Shown here one piece after another: positions 1 to 10,322 of a stretch of DNA of 64,000 nucleotides. This DNA is from Gautieria morchelliformis (taxonomy: Eukaryota > Basidiomycota > Agaricomycetes > Gomphales > Gomphaceae). Where the stretch lies: the NCBI GenBank assembly GCA_015179125.1, contig WHVA01000058.1, forward strand, positions 124,001 through 188,000. The letters run 5' to 3'. The position numbers and the translations under genes were made by a program. The notes under the pieces are model-generated. The model had not been told where the DNA came from and searched no databases. It was given only the letters and a program-made list of their open reading frames with translations. How positions within the stretch are numbered: position 1 is the stretch's first letter; every line of letters starts with the position of its first letter.

Positions 1-498
1 CGTCGGAAGGCTCATCCGCCACCTCCGCCAGAAATTGTAGATGGGGAAGAGCACTACGTGGTAGAACGGATCCTGGACAGCCGGTTTGTGCGAGGGCGAC
101 TCCAATTCCTCGTGAAATGGGAAGGGTATGGGTACGAGGAGAATTCGTGGGTCCCGGAGCAAGATGTTTCCGCTCCTGACAAACTCCGGGAGTTCTACAG
201 GACACATCCAGGTGCCCCTCGCCGAATCCGCTCGCTGGCATTTCAATCCCTTGTGTCCCGCGCTTCGAGGACGCAGCACGCTAGAGGGGGGGTGATGTCA
301 GGGGACACCCTGTTTTCCATTTCCAGTTCCGACTCCATTTCCGACTCCGCTTCCGGTTCCGATTCCATCTCCGCATCCGCTTTCGGGAACGATTCCGCTT
401 CTGGGAGAACTTCCACCAGTTCCGTTCGCCTTGCCAGTTCCACTCCAATTTCCGACTTCCGCCCCGGAACAGTGTCGGAAATCAAGCGACTCGCATAA
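1..498 (+). CDS. Ty3/gypsy polyprotein, C-terminal chromodomain (element A, partial)
   Basis: This is the last part of a chromovirus-type gag-pol reading frame that enters from the left edge of the window. The frame is open from base 1, with a proline-rich linker and then a chromodomain at about residues 17-60. Recognisable chromodomain blocks are VERILDSR, QFLVKWEGYG and NSWVPEQDV. In this family the chromodomain lies at the integrase C-terminus and steers integration to modified chromatin. The residues after about position 85 are a Ser/Asp/Ala-rich tail, because the frame runs on into the 3' LTR and stops at 496-498 inside it. A purine tract precedes the LTR. The element belongs to the same group as element C (LTR at 10931-11295), judging by the matching LTR ends. 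The rest of the element lies outside the window. Confidence 0.9.
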   Translation, partial: RRKAHPPPPPEIVDGEEHYVVERILDSRFVRGRLQFLVKWEGYGYEENSWVPEQDVSAPDKLREFYRTHPGAPRRIRSLAFQSLVSRASRTQHARGGVMSGDTLFSISSSDSISDSASGSDSISASAFGNDSASGRTSTSSVRLASSTPISDFRPGTVSEIKRLA

Positions 499-757
499 TA
501 GGTGGCATCAAGGGTCGATCAAGGGTCAGGGGGATGCAGGGTTGATGGCGGGTGCCAAGCGTTGTCCCTGGCTGCGCAGCGTAGTATAATACGGGCTCGC
601 TGACATTGGGGGTCCTTAGACTTTTCTCTTTGGATTTCCCCTTGTCAGGTGAGAACCCCCTCTCTTGTATGCTCTGTTCATTTATACATACTTTGGATTT
701 CCCCTTGTCAGTTGTGTGGTAGTGTGATCTCCACAACTAGCCAGGGTTGCCCTTACA
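296..757 (+). repeat. 3' LTR of gypsy element A (462 bp)
   Basis: It starts TGTCAGGGGACACC just after a G-rich purine tract (about 281-293) and ends GTTGCCCTTACA, giving the expected TG...CA termini. The LTR at 10931-11295 begins and ends with nearly the same bases, so A and C are related families. The U3 part (300-470) is a degenerate run of TTCCG-containing units. The sequence right of 757 is the middle of another element's pol gene, so A is inserted in B. The left LTR and target duplication are outside the window. Confidence 0.85.
628..711 (+). repeat. Intron-shaped direct repeat inside LTR A
   Basis: The 21-mer ending CCCCTTGTCAG occurs at 628-648 and again at 691-711. The first copy is followed at once by GTGAGAAC and the second by TTG. 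The 63 bases 649-711 therefore look like a GT-AG intron whose 3' end repeats the end of the upstream exon. A comparable arrangement with a different repeat is present in LTR C (11142-11217). Splicing is inferred from shape only. Confidence 0.6.
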
Positions 758-3700
758 GCTTTAGCACCTCCGCCCCTCGAAGCTCCTCGAATTGCGCTCG
801 TTTCCGCCACCGCTTTCCGCGTATTGCAACGGCAAGAAGATACGACCGTTTTTCAGCTTCACATCTCCGACTCGGCTTCAGTCAAGGCTCGTTCCGCCTC
901 GACTTCCGCTCCGGTCGACATGAGCTCAGTTCCGGAAGAATATCGTGACTTCCCGGACATGTTCAATAAGGCCAAAGCCGACAAACCTGCTGAACATCGA
1001 CCTTACGACTTGAAGATAGATTTGGAAGAAGGAGCATCTCCGCCCCTTGGACCGATCTACTCTCTTTCGCAAAGTGAACTCCTAACTCTCCGAGAGTTCG
1101 TCGATGAACATCTAAACATGGGCTTCATCCGCCCTTCGCTGTCTCCGCACGGCGCTCCGGTCCTCTTCGTCAAGAAGAAGGATGGATCTCTCCGCCTCTG
1201 CGTCGATTTCCGCGGACTCAATGCCCTCACTAAAAAGGACAAATATCCGCTTCCGCGCATTTCCGACTTACTCGACACCCCCCGCAGAGCGAAGATATAC
1301 ACCAAAATTGACCTCCGGCACGCTTATCACCTCGTCCGCATCCGTGAAGGTGACGAGTGGCAAACCACCTTCCGCACCCGCTACGGTGCTTTTGAGTGGA
1401 CTGTCATGCCTTTTGGTCTAACCAACGCTCCCGCCGCTTTTCAGTGATTCATGAACGACGTATTTTCCGATCTCCTCGACGTATGTGTCCTACATTGACG
1501 ACATCCTCATCTATTCCGACACACCGGAAAAACATCGGGAACATGTCCGCGAAGTACTCCGCCGTCTACGCAAACACCATCTCTACGCCAAAGCAGAGAA
1601 ATGTGAATGGCACCGCGACACGGTCGAATACCTCGGCTACATCCTCTCTCCAACAGGTCTTACCATGGCAGAGGACAAGGTCAAGGCAATTCAAGAATGG
1701 CCGGAACCCCGACGTGTTAAGGATGTACAGTCTTTCCTTGGCTTCGCCAATTTTTACCGGCGTTTCATTTATAATTTTTCCGACATTACTGTTCCGCTCA
1801 TGCGTCTCACCAGGAAAGGTGCCCCATGGAATTTCACTCCGGAATGCCGTTCCGCATTTGAAGCTCTCAAATCGGCCTTCACCACGGCTCCCATACTCGG
1901 TTTCTGGATTCCTGATACCCACCTTGTACTCGAAACCGACGCTTCCGACTACGCGCTAGCCGCCATTCTTTCCATCATTTCACCCGACGACGGAGAAATT
2001 CATCCGATCGCCTTTCATTCCCGCACCTTTTCCGCCCCGGAACTCAACTATGACGTCCACGATAAGGAACTACTTGCGATTTTCGAAGCCTTCAAAATCT
2101 GGAGACACTACCTCGAAGGTCCAACTTATCCGATCGACGTTGTAACGGATCATAAGAACCTTGAGTATTTTGCAACCACTAAGATTTTGACTCGCCATCA
2201 AGTCCGCTGGTCTGAATATCTCTCACAGTTCAACATGGTAATCCGCTTCCGCCCCGGAAAGCTCGGAGCAAAACCTGACGCACTCACTAGACGTTGGGAC
2301 GTCTACCCAAAAGAGGGAAGTAGCGACTATGCCAGCGTTAATCCGCACAACTTCCGCCCAGTATTCTCCACTGAGCAACTGGCATCGTCCCTGCATGCCA
2401 CAGCATTGCAGTTTCCGCTACTCCGCGCCTCAATTATTATGGACACCGAGTCTCTCCATTCCGACATCCGTTCCGCACTCCGTTCCGACGCCACCTCCGC
2501 ATCCCACCTCGATGACCCCACCAGTCCTGGATGGTCCCTCGATTCCGACGGATTTCTCCGGTACAAGTCCCGGATTTACGTTCCGGACACCAACGATCTA
2601 CGACTTCGCGTGCTCCAGCAAAGCCACGATCATCCGCTCTCAGGACACCAAGGCCAGAACAAAACCCTCGACATAATCCGACGTACCTATACTTGGCCCC
2701 TCCTCCGCACGATGGTCCAAGACTACTGCAAGTCATGCACCACCTGTATGCGAGCCAAGCCTCAGCGTCACAAACCCTACGGCCTCCTGAAGCAACTTCC
2801 GATCCCGGAACAACCATGGAATTCGATATCCATGGATTTCATCGAGAAACTTCCTAAGTCATCTGGCTATGATACCATTCTAGTGATCGTTGACCGCCTC
2901 ACAAAGCAGTCCATCTTTATTCCAACCTACGATACCATCACCTCCGCCCAGCTCGCACAGCTCTTCGTGCTCCATGTCTTTTCCAAGCACGGAATCCCTT
3001 CCCATGTCACTTCCGACCGTGGATCCGAATTCGTGTCATCCTTTTTCCGCACCCTCGGAAAGGCTCTCGACATGAAGCTCCACTTCACTTCCGGTTATCA
3101 CCCCGAAGGAGACGGACAAACGGAACGTACTAATCAGACCCTTGAGCAGTATCTCCGCGTCTATTGCAACTACCAACACAGCAATTGGTCCGACCTTCTT
3201 CCGCTCGCGGAATTTGCCTACAACAACGCGCCTTCCGCTACCACCGGAATTTCACCCTTTTACGCCAACAAGGGCTACCACCCGAATCTCGCCATCCACC
3301 CTGAACGCGACCTCGCCTCTGCAAGAGCCCGAGATTTCGTTGTGGAACTTGACGACCTTCACCAGCACCTCCGAGAGAACATTACAGCTGCCCAGAAGAG
3401 ATACCAAACTTCCGCCGATCGGAAACGCCTTCCACAACCGGCATTCGAGATTGGCGACAAAGCCTTTGTTAAAGCGGAAAACTTCCGCACCACTCGCCCC
3501 TCGAAGAAGCTCTCTGAGAAATACCTCGGTCCTTACGAGATCATCGCTAAGGCCGGCAGTCGTTCTTTCACCCTCAGACTTCCTGACAATATGCGCGCAG
3601 TACATCCGGTATTCCATGTCTCCATGCTTGAACCTGCAGTTCCGAATACAATTCCGAATCGAGAACAACCTCCGCCTCCGCCAGTCATCATCGACGGAGA

Positions 3701-3911
3701 ACCGGAATATGAGATTTCGGAAATTCTCAACTCCAAGCTCGACAGAAGATACCGTTGCCAACTCCAGTACCTAGTCAAGTGGGCAGGCTATGAAAACACC
3801 GACGAAGAGACTTCGTGGATTTCTGCCACGGAACTCGATCACGCCTCTGACCTCGTCTCTGATTTCCACAAGTCATATCCTGACAAGCCTGGCCCCATTT
3901 CCGCGCCCTAG
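758..3911 (+). pseudogene. Ty3/gypsy pol of element B (RT, RNase H, integrase, chromodomain), RT broken
   Basis: Domains in order: RT fingers and palm with [18 protein letters not shown] and [16 protein letters not shown]; the YIDD catalytic box at about 1488; RNase H (LETDASDYALAAIL); integrase HHCC zinc finger (HDHPLSGHQG, then CKSCTTC); integrase catalytic residues in MDFIEKLP, SDRGSEF and the E of DGQTERTNQ; a C-terminal HPVFHVSMLEP; and a chromodomain (YLVKWAGYEN). The RT is interrupted by an in-frame TGA at 1445-1447, where the family has a basic residue after AAFQ, and by a frameshift at about 1480 just before YIDD. From 1485 to 3911 the frame is fully open. So this copy cannot make an intact RT in one frame, although integrase is preserved. 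Confidence 0.92.
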
Positions 3912-4038
3912 TCAATTCCGACCTCCTTTCCGATTCCCATTGCTTTCTTACAAGTTTCAAGTTATTGTTCAAATCCGATTACTATTCCGCTACACTAATT
4001 TCCGACGCTCCAAGAAATATTTACAAGTCATCTCGACC

Positions 4039-5276
4039 TCACTCCTCCCTCATCGTCTCCGCCTCTTCCTCGTTCTCCGCTTCCACACCCTCTTCCGCAT
4101 GCCCCATCGGCACACTCACCAGCTCTGTCTCCACCCTCGCTCCCGCCCCATTCTCCTGCTCCTCTCGCAACCCCAGTTGGTCCCGGAACAAATCGTTCCG
4201 CCACCGGAACTCCCGCTTCAGCTGTTCCAAAACTGTTGACATTACCGTCATCTGATTTTGGAACAACAACACTTGGTGTTGTTGGACCTCCGCCATTTCC
4301 AGCAGGATGTTCCGGATCCCGCGCTGCGTTTTCCGGATCCCCCTCAAGGACTCGGCAATATCAAGTAAGGGCGACGCCATGGTGAAGCGGTTTAACACCG
4401 CTGTTTCCGACTGCCCGGTCACCGGAAAGCCTTCCGCGCCCTTCTTCCCGCTCGACTTTGGTTTTGACTTCGGGGTTTCTGGCCCCTCGGTTTCGACTTT
4501 CCGCCTTTTCCGCTCCACCCTCGCGGAACAGCCGTCCACTACACACCGCCTCTTCTTGTCACGGCACCGTTCACAGGCGGTTTCCCGCGGATTTTCCGAC
4601 CAGATGCATTCTAGTCCCTTCACCTCGCATGGGTCGCAAGGCGCCTTTTCTTCTTCCTCGTCCCTTGTTTTCTGTTTCCGGGTCACGGGATTCTCCGGTC
4701 CCAACTCCCGGAGATCGATAATGCGGGCCATTTTGTTCTTCCTGGCCTGTTGGAAGTCGTCCGCCCTCCTTTTCCAATCCACCACAAGGTTCAACACAGG
4801 AGTTACTTCCTTGTGTTTTCCCTTCCCCTCAGGGGACGGCATGGTTTCCGCCGTGTCTTCCGACTCCGGTTCGGAATCGGATTCGACGATTATTTTCTGC
4901 CAAGTTTTTTCTGTCAGTCTCGGGACGATACTCAGAAACCTTTCCGACTCACCTGGGATTTCCCCGCCTTCTCCGCCGCGGCTTTTTCTTCCGCAGCCTT
5001 TTTGGCCGCGTCCCGTTTCCGCTGTTCTTCGCGGACGCGCGACTCCTCCTCGCGACGCTTACAGTCACGCTCCTCCTTCTCCTTCCGCTCCTGTTCCTGC
5101 CGCTCCAGTTCCATGCGCTCTTTCTCCTTGTGCTCCTCCTCCAACCGCTCCCTCTCCTTCCGCGCGGATTCCTCGGCCTCTCGCTTCTCGGCCAGTTCCT
5201 TCTGCGCAAGAATGTCAGCAAAGTGCTGCTTCATCTCGGCACTGGACATTTTAGAGAAATCGACTGGAGTGCTCAT
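4039..5276 (-). CDS. Antisense accessory protein of gypsy element B (coiled coil plus Cys cluster)
   Basis: Two exons are read on the strand opposite to pol, between pol and the 3' LTR. Exon 1 (5276-4953) starts MSTPVDFSKM and is a strongly charged Lys/Glu/Arg coiled coil of about 108 residues. A 56-nt intron (4952-4897) has donor GTGAGT and acceptor TTGGCAG and joins in phase 0. Exon 2 (4896-4039) adds an acidic Ser stretch and then a cysteine cluster with CDPCEVKGLEC and ACERCRDKKRRC, a spacing reminiscent of fungal zinc clusters. The predicted protein is about 393 aa. The frame is uninterrupted although the element's RT is broken. The long plus-strand frame at 4307-5254 is its shadow. The function is unknown; nucleic-acid binding is a guess from the basic Cys motif. 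Basidiomycete gypsy elements may carry related ORFs, which needs a search. Confidence 0.72.
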
Positions 5277-5398
5277 GGTGGATGGAACAGAAGACGTGTC
5301 TTGCTTCCCGCCTATCTTTCAAACTCCGACGCGTTTGTTCACAGGTCACGTGATTCCGACTTGTGGTCTCGCGGGGCTCGACCTTAGAAGGGAGATAC

Positions 5399-6089
5399 TG
5401 TTACGACCATTCATTTCCGACTTCCGACCCTCAGTTCCGCCATACATTCCACCCCTCCGATACTTCCGCCACACGTTCCGCCCCTCCGACATTTCCGACA
5501 TTTCGCCCCTTGTACATTTCCCTTGTTCTTTCGACTCTATTACTCTGACCCACCGGACCCATCTCGCCATCCATCAAAACCATATATCCGGTCACCCTTG
5601 TAGTTCGTTGACAGATATGTTTTCCCGACCCCTTGTTCTTTGCCATTGTTCTACCTTACCCTGAACCCCCCTTGTAGTCCCATTGTCCCCAATTAGTTAG
5701 TTCCCACACATTGTACTCGACTTCCGCTTCCTCCGGAATTTGCTTAGTACAACACCATTACTTGTTGCTCTGCGCTTTGTATAAAAACCCCCTCATGTAT
5801 GTCTGTTATTCTGCAATCAGATAATCACCTTCGATACTTGATTTCCTTCGCTCCATCTCCTGTTCTTAGCACAGCGAGTCTAGCAAGATCTCAGTCTCTC
5901 TCGACTTTCCATCTTCCATCCTCCGCCTCAGTTCCGACTCAAGTTCCGACCAAACCTTTGGCTCAGTACTTTCCGCCTTCCGACTCAGTTCCGAAATACT
6001 TAGGACGATAGTTCATTGGGGGCGCAACCTATAAGTTGAAGCCGCTGTCCTTTCCAGTTCCGACTTAGCGGAAATCTCGATACGTAACA
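5399..6089 (+). repeat. 3' LTR of gypsy element B (691 bp)
   Basis: It begins TGTTACGACC after the purine tract CTTAGAAGGGAGATA and ends CGATACGTAACA; the termini TGTTACG and CGTAACA are a perfect 7-bp inverted pair. A TATA-type box lies at 5780-5787. The LTR is rich in TTCCG/TTCCGAC words. The bases after it (CGTCC, 6090-6094) would be one copy of the target duplication; the other is outside the window. Confidence 0.82.
5780..5787 (+). promoter_or_regulatory. TATA box of LTR B
   Basis: TATAAAAA lies about 380 bp into the LTR and is followed by a pyrimidine-rich stretch, the usual place for the retrotransposon start site. It is assigned from motif and position only. Confidence 0.5.
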
Positions 6090-6140
6090 CGTCCTCACAC
6101 TACTAACATTAATATTACTAGGCTAAATTCCCCAGTCACG

Positions 6141-7593
6141 ATGATGCCACGGAATCACGCCAACCCAGGCGCCACACTTGAAGCCGCTGCCAAAACAAGG
6201 AAGGATGACGAAGCGAAAGGTATCCCTACCACCTTGCCATGGAGCGCGAACAAGAACGCAAAGATATGGGAACTGATCACCGAGCTGTCGAAGCCTGAAA
6301 ACTTCAAAGTTCTGTTTGGGAAGAAGGATCAAAAAGAGGTAAGAGCGCTATTTATTATCTATGTTTGCCGCTATAGCTGAAGATGGTGTCGACTCGCGCA
6401 GAACACATCTGGGGAGTCGAAGAATGCCGTGTTCACTCGGATTGGCCAGCGGATATGGCCGGGATATGCTTCGATTAACAAGAAAACTGTTGCGCAGCGC
6501 ACCAAGAACAAATATGATGGGTGCGTTGCGTATTGTATTTGTGCCGCACACTGATTCTTCATATAAGACCATGGCCAGTCTGAAAGACACATACCGGGAA
6601 CATGCAAAGAAGCTTTTGCAGACTGGTGGTGGCATTGGTGCCGAAACTGATGGGCGGCTGCGCTTCTATATCCCTCCGGGTGGACCTGATGCCGCTACGT
6701 GCTCCGAAGCACAAAACCTTTGGCGTAAGTTACACTGTGACATTGAGACTTGCTGCTGAGATGAAAATAGAGCAAATTACTGAGGATTTTGAATTTTTCC
6801 CTGCGCTGCATGCTATCATGGCGACTCGTCCTAACGTCACACCGATCTGCGTCACCACGGGTGTAGGGCCATATGGAGCGGAAACAGTTCTCATCCAGGA
6901 GCCCTCAGACAATGATAAGGGGACAGATGAATCTACTGAGACCTCAGAAGCGCTGTTTGCTCAGGGTTTCGATTTTTCGAGATTTGCCCCAGGAGAAGAG
7001 CTTACGGGTCGCTCTCCCATTAGCTTTCTTGAGGAGTTGACTGAGTCCACAGGTGCTTGGGACAATTCAAGCAACACTGCGGGCATGGGCCACCTCGAGG
7101 CACCGGGCTTCGCTGACTTAGCCATCGATATGCCACAGGTGCATAGCACGCAAACTCAAGCTCAAGCTAAAGTTGCACTTGGCAATGGAACGAAGGCTAC
7201 CCGACCACCCAAACCTTCTCTGATGAGTACAAAGGTTCGTGACAAAAAGAAGGTGGCTGGTAAACACCCCCGTCGCAAACCCACACTGGAGGATAATCTC
7301 CTTGGCAGTATCAGGTATGTGTATATCAAAGTTTATCTCATAATTCTGTCCTACAATCAGTAATGACTAGGTTGAATCAAAAATTCATGGCAGCCAGGCA
7401 TCGGAAGCAGCTGAACCTTGAGGAGCGTAAGCAAATTGTTGAAGAAGTTCGTGAGGGACTTATGACACGTGAGGAGGCTCATGAGCGTATTCAAGCCATG
7501 CGTGCTGAAGAGCGTGAGGCTGAGGCAGTGCTCGAAGCTGGGGACACGCTTGGTCAGTCCGATGAAATGAGCTGCGAGAGTGACAGCGACTAA
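6141..7593 (+). CDS. Harbinger-associated Myb/SANT-like DNA-binding protein
   Basis: Five exons can be joined in frame: 6141-6338, 6402-6520, 6579-6724, 6771-7314 and 7371-7593, giving about 409 aa. All introns are 46-63 nt with GT-AG ends. Residues 40-130 form a trihelix/Myb-like block with the aromatic positions expected (KIWELITELSKPENFK, RIGQRIWPGYASINKK, TKNKYDGLKDTYREHAKKL). The middle is acidic. The basic C-terminus (KKVAGKHPRRKPT, then LNLEERKQIVEEVREGL) is helical and could be a second nucleic-acid or protein contact. In PIF/Harbinger elements the companion Myb protein binds the transposon ends and helps bring the transposase to the nucleus. The role here is inferred from the neighbouring transposase. 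The start at 6141 is one of two adjacent ATG codons. Confidence 0.8.
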
Positions 7594-7678
7594 ATGGCAT
7601 TGGGCAACTTTTGACAATTTAAACTTGATTCCTTATATATGTAAAGTATGAAATTATCTCTCAGAACCCATGTCTTCA

Positions 7679-8974
7679 TCAGAGCTTTGCAATTTCTTCC
7701 ACCAATAACCTGCGCCGCCCTTCCCCATCTCCTCGTGCTACCTCATCGAGGATGGCCTCTTGACCCCCATCATCAGGATCAAACTCTCCCTCACCATTGT
7801 ACTGTTCTCGCCAGAAGTTACTCCAATGATTGCCTTCCCATTCCACCAGCATATTATGAAGGATGATTGCAACAGTAATCCATCGGCATGCCTGAATGTG
7901 CTCATGTTTGCTGTTAATTGCCACACGCAAACCACGCAGGCACTGCCATCGTCCCTTGAGTGCACCAATGCAATGTTCGGAGCGCACACGCAGGTGAGAG
8001 ACTGCTTTGTCGAATTTGGCATTCCAAGGGTTATCAGAAGCTGGCCTTTTATGGACAGGGATCATGCGTGTTGTGCAAGAATATGCCGAATCTGCCCACG
8101 CAAATTCATTGCCCTGGAAAAAGAACTCCGGGTATTTAGCAGCCCCAGTCTTTGTAAAAGCCAGAGCATCATGCGCTGATGCTGTCATCCCGTGTGAATA
8201 GTCTACAATACGCAGGTTGGACGGTATATTCCCAATCTGTAAAACACTTGAGCTGTGCCATCCAGACAATGTGCAGTATCGCACCTGAGTGTTTATGCCA
8301 TACTTGCATTTCCTGTGCCAATACGCATCACCATTTAATCCAGGCTTCTGGAAAAGGTCAATGGGTGTGCCATCATACATCAGCCAGCCATCTCTCCACC
8401 CAACACAACCAGATTCCCTTTCGACCCAATTTTTTTCCACTTCCTTCTCCACATCCGACAGCATCCGTACATATTGACCCTGGTGTGTAAGAATTGCTTT
8501 TTGACACCTCTCTGTGTACTTCTCCACACTACCCTCTGATATGCCTGCAATACGAGCCAGATCCGATACAGAGGCCCCATTCCCAAACCGACCCATGCGA
8601 TACAGAGTTACTGCCAGTTGCATCTCCACTGGAGCCTGAGGACAATTAGAAGCTGACTGGAAAACCTCATGGTCCTGAATGAGTTTCATGAGTTTCCGAA
8701 AGGACTCTGGTGTGAGACGAAGCATGTTGAGGAAGCGAGAGCATAAGATGGGATTACGGGCATAGTGCCAAGCCAGGTGCAAGTTTCTGGCTTTAGGCAC
8801 CTCGGGTCTGCCACGCAGGTATCGAGTCCACTGGATGAGGAGCAGGAGCGTGCAATCTAGCTCAAACTGATGGAAATAATCTTCTAGTTCTTTTACAGAA
8901 GTGGATGTTTCCCTGAAGACCATGTGCATCAGGTAGGCACGAACTAGTTTACGGCAGTAGGGGACGCGTGTCAT
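7679..8974 (-). CDS. PIF/Harbinger transposase (DDE superfamily nuclease)
   Basis: A single 431-aa open frame. An N-terminal helical region leads to a helix-turn-helix (VSDLARIAGISEGSVEKYTE, about residues 135-154), followed by a DDE nuclease domain of the DDE_Tnp_4 type. Candidate catalytic acids are D in LMYDGTPIDLF, D in AWADSAYSC and E in RVRSEHCIGALKGRW; WRDGWL and the late HNMLVEW block are also typical. The enzyme cuts and rejoins transposon DNA, normally leaving a 3-bp target duplication. There are no stops or frameshifts, so this copy may be recent or even active. It converges on the Myb-like gene at 6141-7593, the usual partner. It lacks an obvious intron. Confidence 0.92.
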   Translation of the reverse strand: MTRVPYCRKLVRAYLMHMVFRETSTSVKELEDYFHQFELDCTLLLLIQWTRYLRGRPEVPKARNLHLAWHYARNPILCSRFLNMLRLTPESFRKLMKLIQDHEVFQSASNCPQAPVEMQLAVTLYRMGRFGNGASVSDLARIAGISEGSVEKYTERCQKAILTHQGQYVRMLSDVEKEVEKNWVERESGCVGWRDGWLMYDGTPIDLFQKPGLNGDAYWHRKCKYGINTQVRYCTLSGWHSSSVLQIGNIPSNLRIVDYSHGMTASAHDALAFTKTGAAKYPEFFFQGNEFAWADSAYSCTTRMIPVHKRPASDNPWNAKFDKAVSHLRVRSEHCIGALKGRWQCLRGLRVAINSKHEHIQACRWITVAIILHNMLVEWEGNHWSNFWREQYNGEGEFDPDDGGQEAILDEVARGDGEGRRRLLVEEIAKL

Positions 8975-9205
8975 AGCGTGCTATATGGACGTGTACGCAT
9001 TATTTGTCGCACTTTGATCTGAACTGTCTAAATCTATCTGCGTGACAGGTACCACTAGCGGCAAAGCCGGCAGAGATCGATTGGTAAGCTGCTGGTACCA
9101 TCCGCGCAAAACGCTTGAACTACCCCTTTGTTGGACCAGCAGCTTGTTCGACCAGTGACCCCAGCTGGTCCAACAAGCTGCTTCTCAGCTCAGGACTGAA
9201 CGCCC
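8975..9205. other. Spacer with a 13-bp inverted repeat
   Basis: This is non-coding flank between the Harbinger transposase start and the truncated element C. It holds a perfect 13-bp inverted repeat: TTGTTGGACCAGC at 9128-9140 and GCTGGTCCAACAA at 9164-9176. Related AAGCTGCTGGTACC words lie nearby (about 9086). It may be a miniature hairpin or the remains of a transposon end. Confidence 0.5.
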
Positions 9206-10216
9206 CTAGTGATCGAGGCACACAGTTCATCTCCCAGTTCATGCATGAACTGAACAAACTTCTTGGTGTCAAAGTCACTGCCTCTACTGCTTATCACCCC
9301 CAAACTGATGGACAGACTGAAAGGGTTAATCAGGAGATTGAGCAATACCTTCGACTATTCATCAACCAGCGTCAGGATGATTGGTTTGAATGGATATCCT
9401 TGGCCGAGTTTGCCTATAACAACCGAATCCATGCCTCAACCCAGACTACACCTTTCATGTTGGACAGTGGCCAACATCCGAGGCTGGGACTGGAACCAGT
9501 CCGGGAAACTCGACTCGAGGCCCTGGATGAGTTCACAACACGGATGGAAGCGGCCACAAGAGAAGCTCGTTCGGCCCTGTCCAAGGCAGCAGAGGACATG
9601 GCACACTTCTATGACGTGCACCATAAAGCAGCCCCAGTTTATAAGCTTGGTGACAAGGTCTGGCTCAATGCACAAAACATCACAACCACTCTCCCAATGA
9701 AGAAGCTAGACCACAAGTGGCTAGGCCCCTACATTGTTAATAAGGTGGTCTCACGAAATGCCTATGGTCTAAATCTTCCTGCATCCTTTGGTCGCACACA
9801 TCCAGTGTTCTCTGTCATCCTGCTTCGGCCATATGAAGATGACCCAATCCTTGAACGTCATGCCCCTCCACCCCCCCCCTGTCATACGGGATGGAGCCGA
9901 AGAATATGAAGTTGAAAGGATTCTAGACAGCAGGATGTTCCGTGGAAGGTTGGAGTATCTCGTGCGCTGGAAGGGCTATGGAGCTGCCGACGATCTCTGG
10001 CTACCAGCGAAAGATGTCTCTGGGGCAAAGCGACTCGTTAAAGAATTTCACCGGCAGAACCCAGAGGCACCTCAGCGTATCTCAGCAGCCACATACATGT
10101 CCCTCCCCTTCCAGAGATTTCAGAACTTCACAGAACCTTCCAGGCAAACTCTCTTCAACTGGACAGCAGGCAGGGCTTCTACTTATGATGTCAAGGGTCC
10201 AGAACCCCAAAGATAA
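9205..10216 (+). pseudogene. Gypsy element C: integrase C-half and chromodomain, 5'-truncated
   Basis: Homology starts abruptly inside the integrase core at SDRGTQF (about 9208) and continues with YHPQTDGQTERVNQEIEQYL (DDE glutamate), a basic C-terminal region, HPVFSVILLRPYEDD and a chromodomain (VERILDSR, LVRWKGYG, LWLPAKDVSG). The frame shifts in a run of nine C at 9871-9879, so the chromodomain is read in another frame than the integrase. The upstream gag, protease, RT and RNase H are missing. The C-run could be a real lesion or a base-calling error. Chromodomain residues match element A closely. Confidence 0.88.
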
Positions 10217-10322
10217 GCGATATCGGCCTCTGCCTAACCAATTCATTCCAATAAGCTATATATCCCCTCTCCACCTGTGACCGCTCACTTCCACTGCATC
10301 GACCCTACCATATCCATCAACC

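Larger units (their letters stand above)
758..6089 (+). mobile_element. Gypsy element B, 3' part, interrupted by element A
   Basis: The element comprises pol from reverse transcriptase to chromodomain (758-3911, damaged), an antisense spliced gene (5276-4039) and a 691-bp 3' LTR (5399-6089). Its pol frame is already open at 758, directly abutting the last base of LTR A, which is what a nested insertion of A into B produces. The gag, protease and 5' LTR of B must lie left of element A, outside the window. B ends 52 bp before the first gene of a PIF/Harbinger element, so B itself may have landed in that element's 5' flank. Confidence 0.85.
6141..8974. mobile_element. PIF/Harbinger DNA transposon, two convergent genes
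   Basis: A Myb/SANT-like gene (+) and a DDE_Tnp_4-type transposase gene (-) are arranged tail to tail 85 bp apart, the standard two-gene content of PIF/Harbinger elements. Both can be read without stops or frameshifts once introns are removed. I could not define terminal inverted repeats: the left flank is only 51 bp before LTR B, so the left terminus may have been displaced by B's insertion. Coordinates cover the coding part only. Confidence 0.82.

Noticed and set aside
4307-5254. 315-aa plus-strand ORF
   Set aside because: It lies opposite the spliced antisense gene of gypsy B and has Ser/Phe-rich shadow composition.
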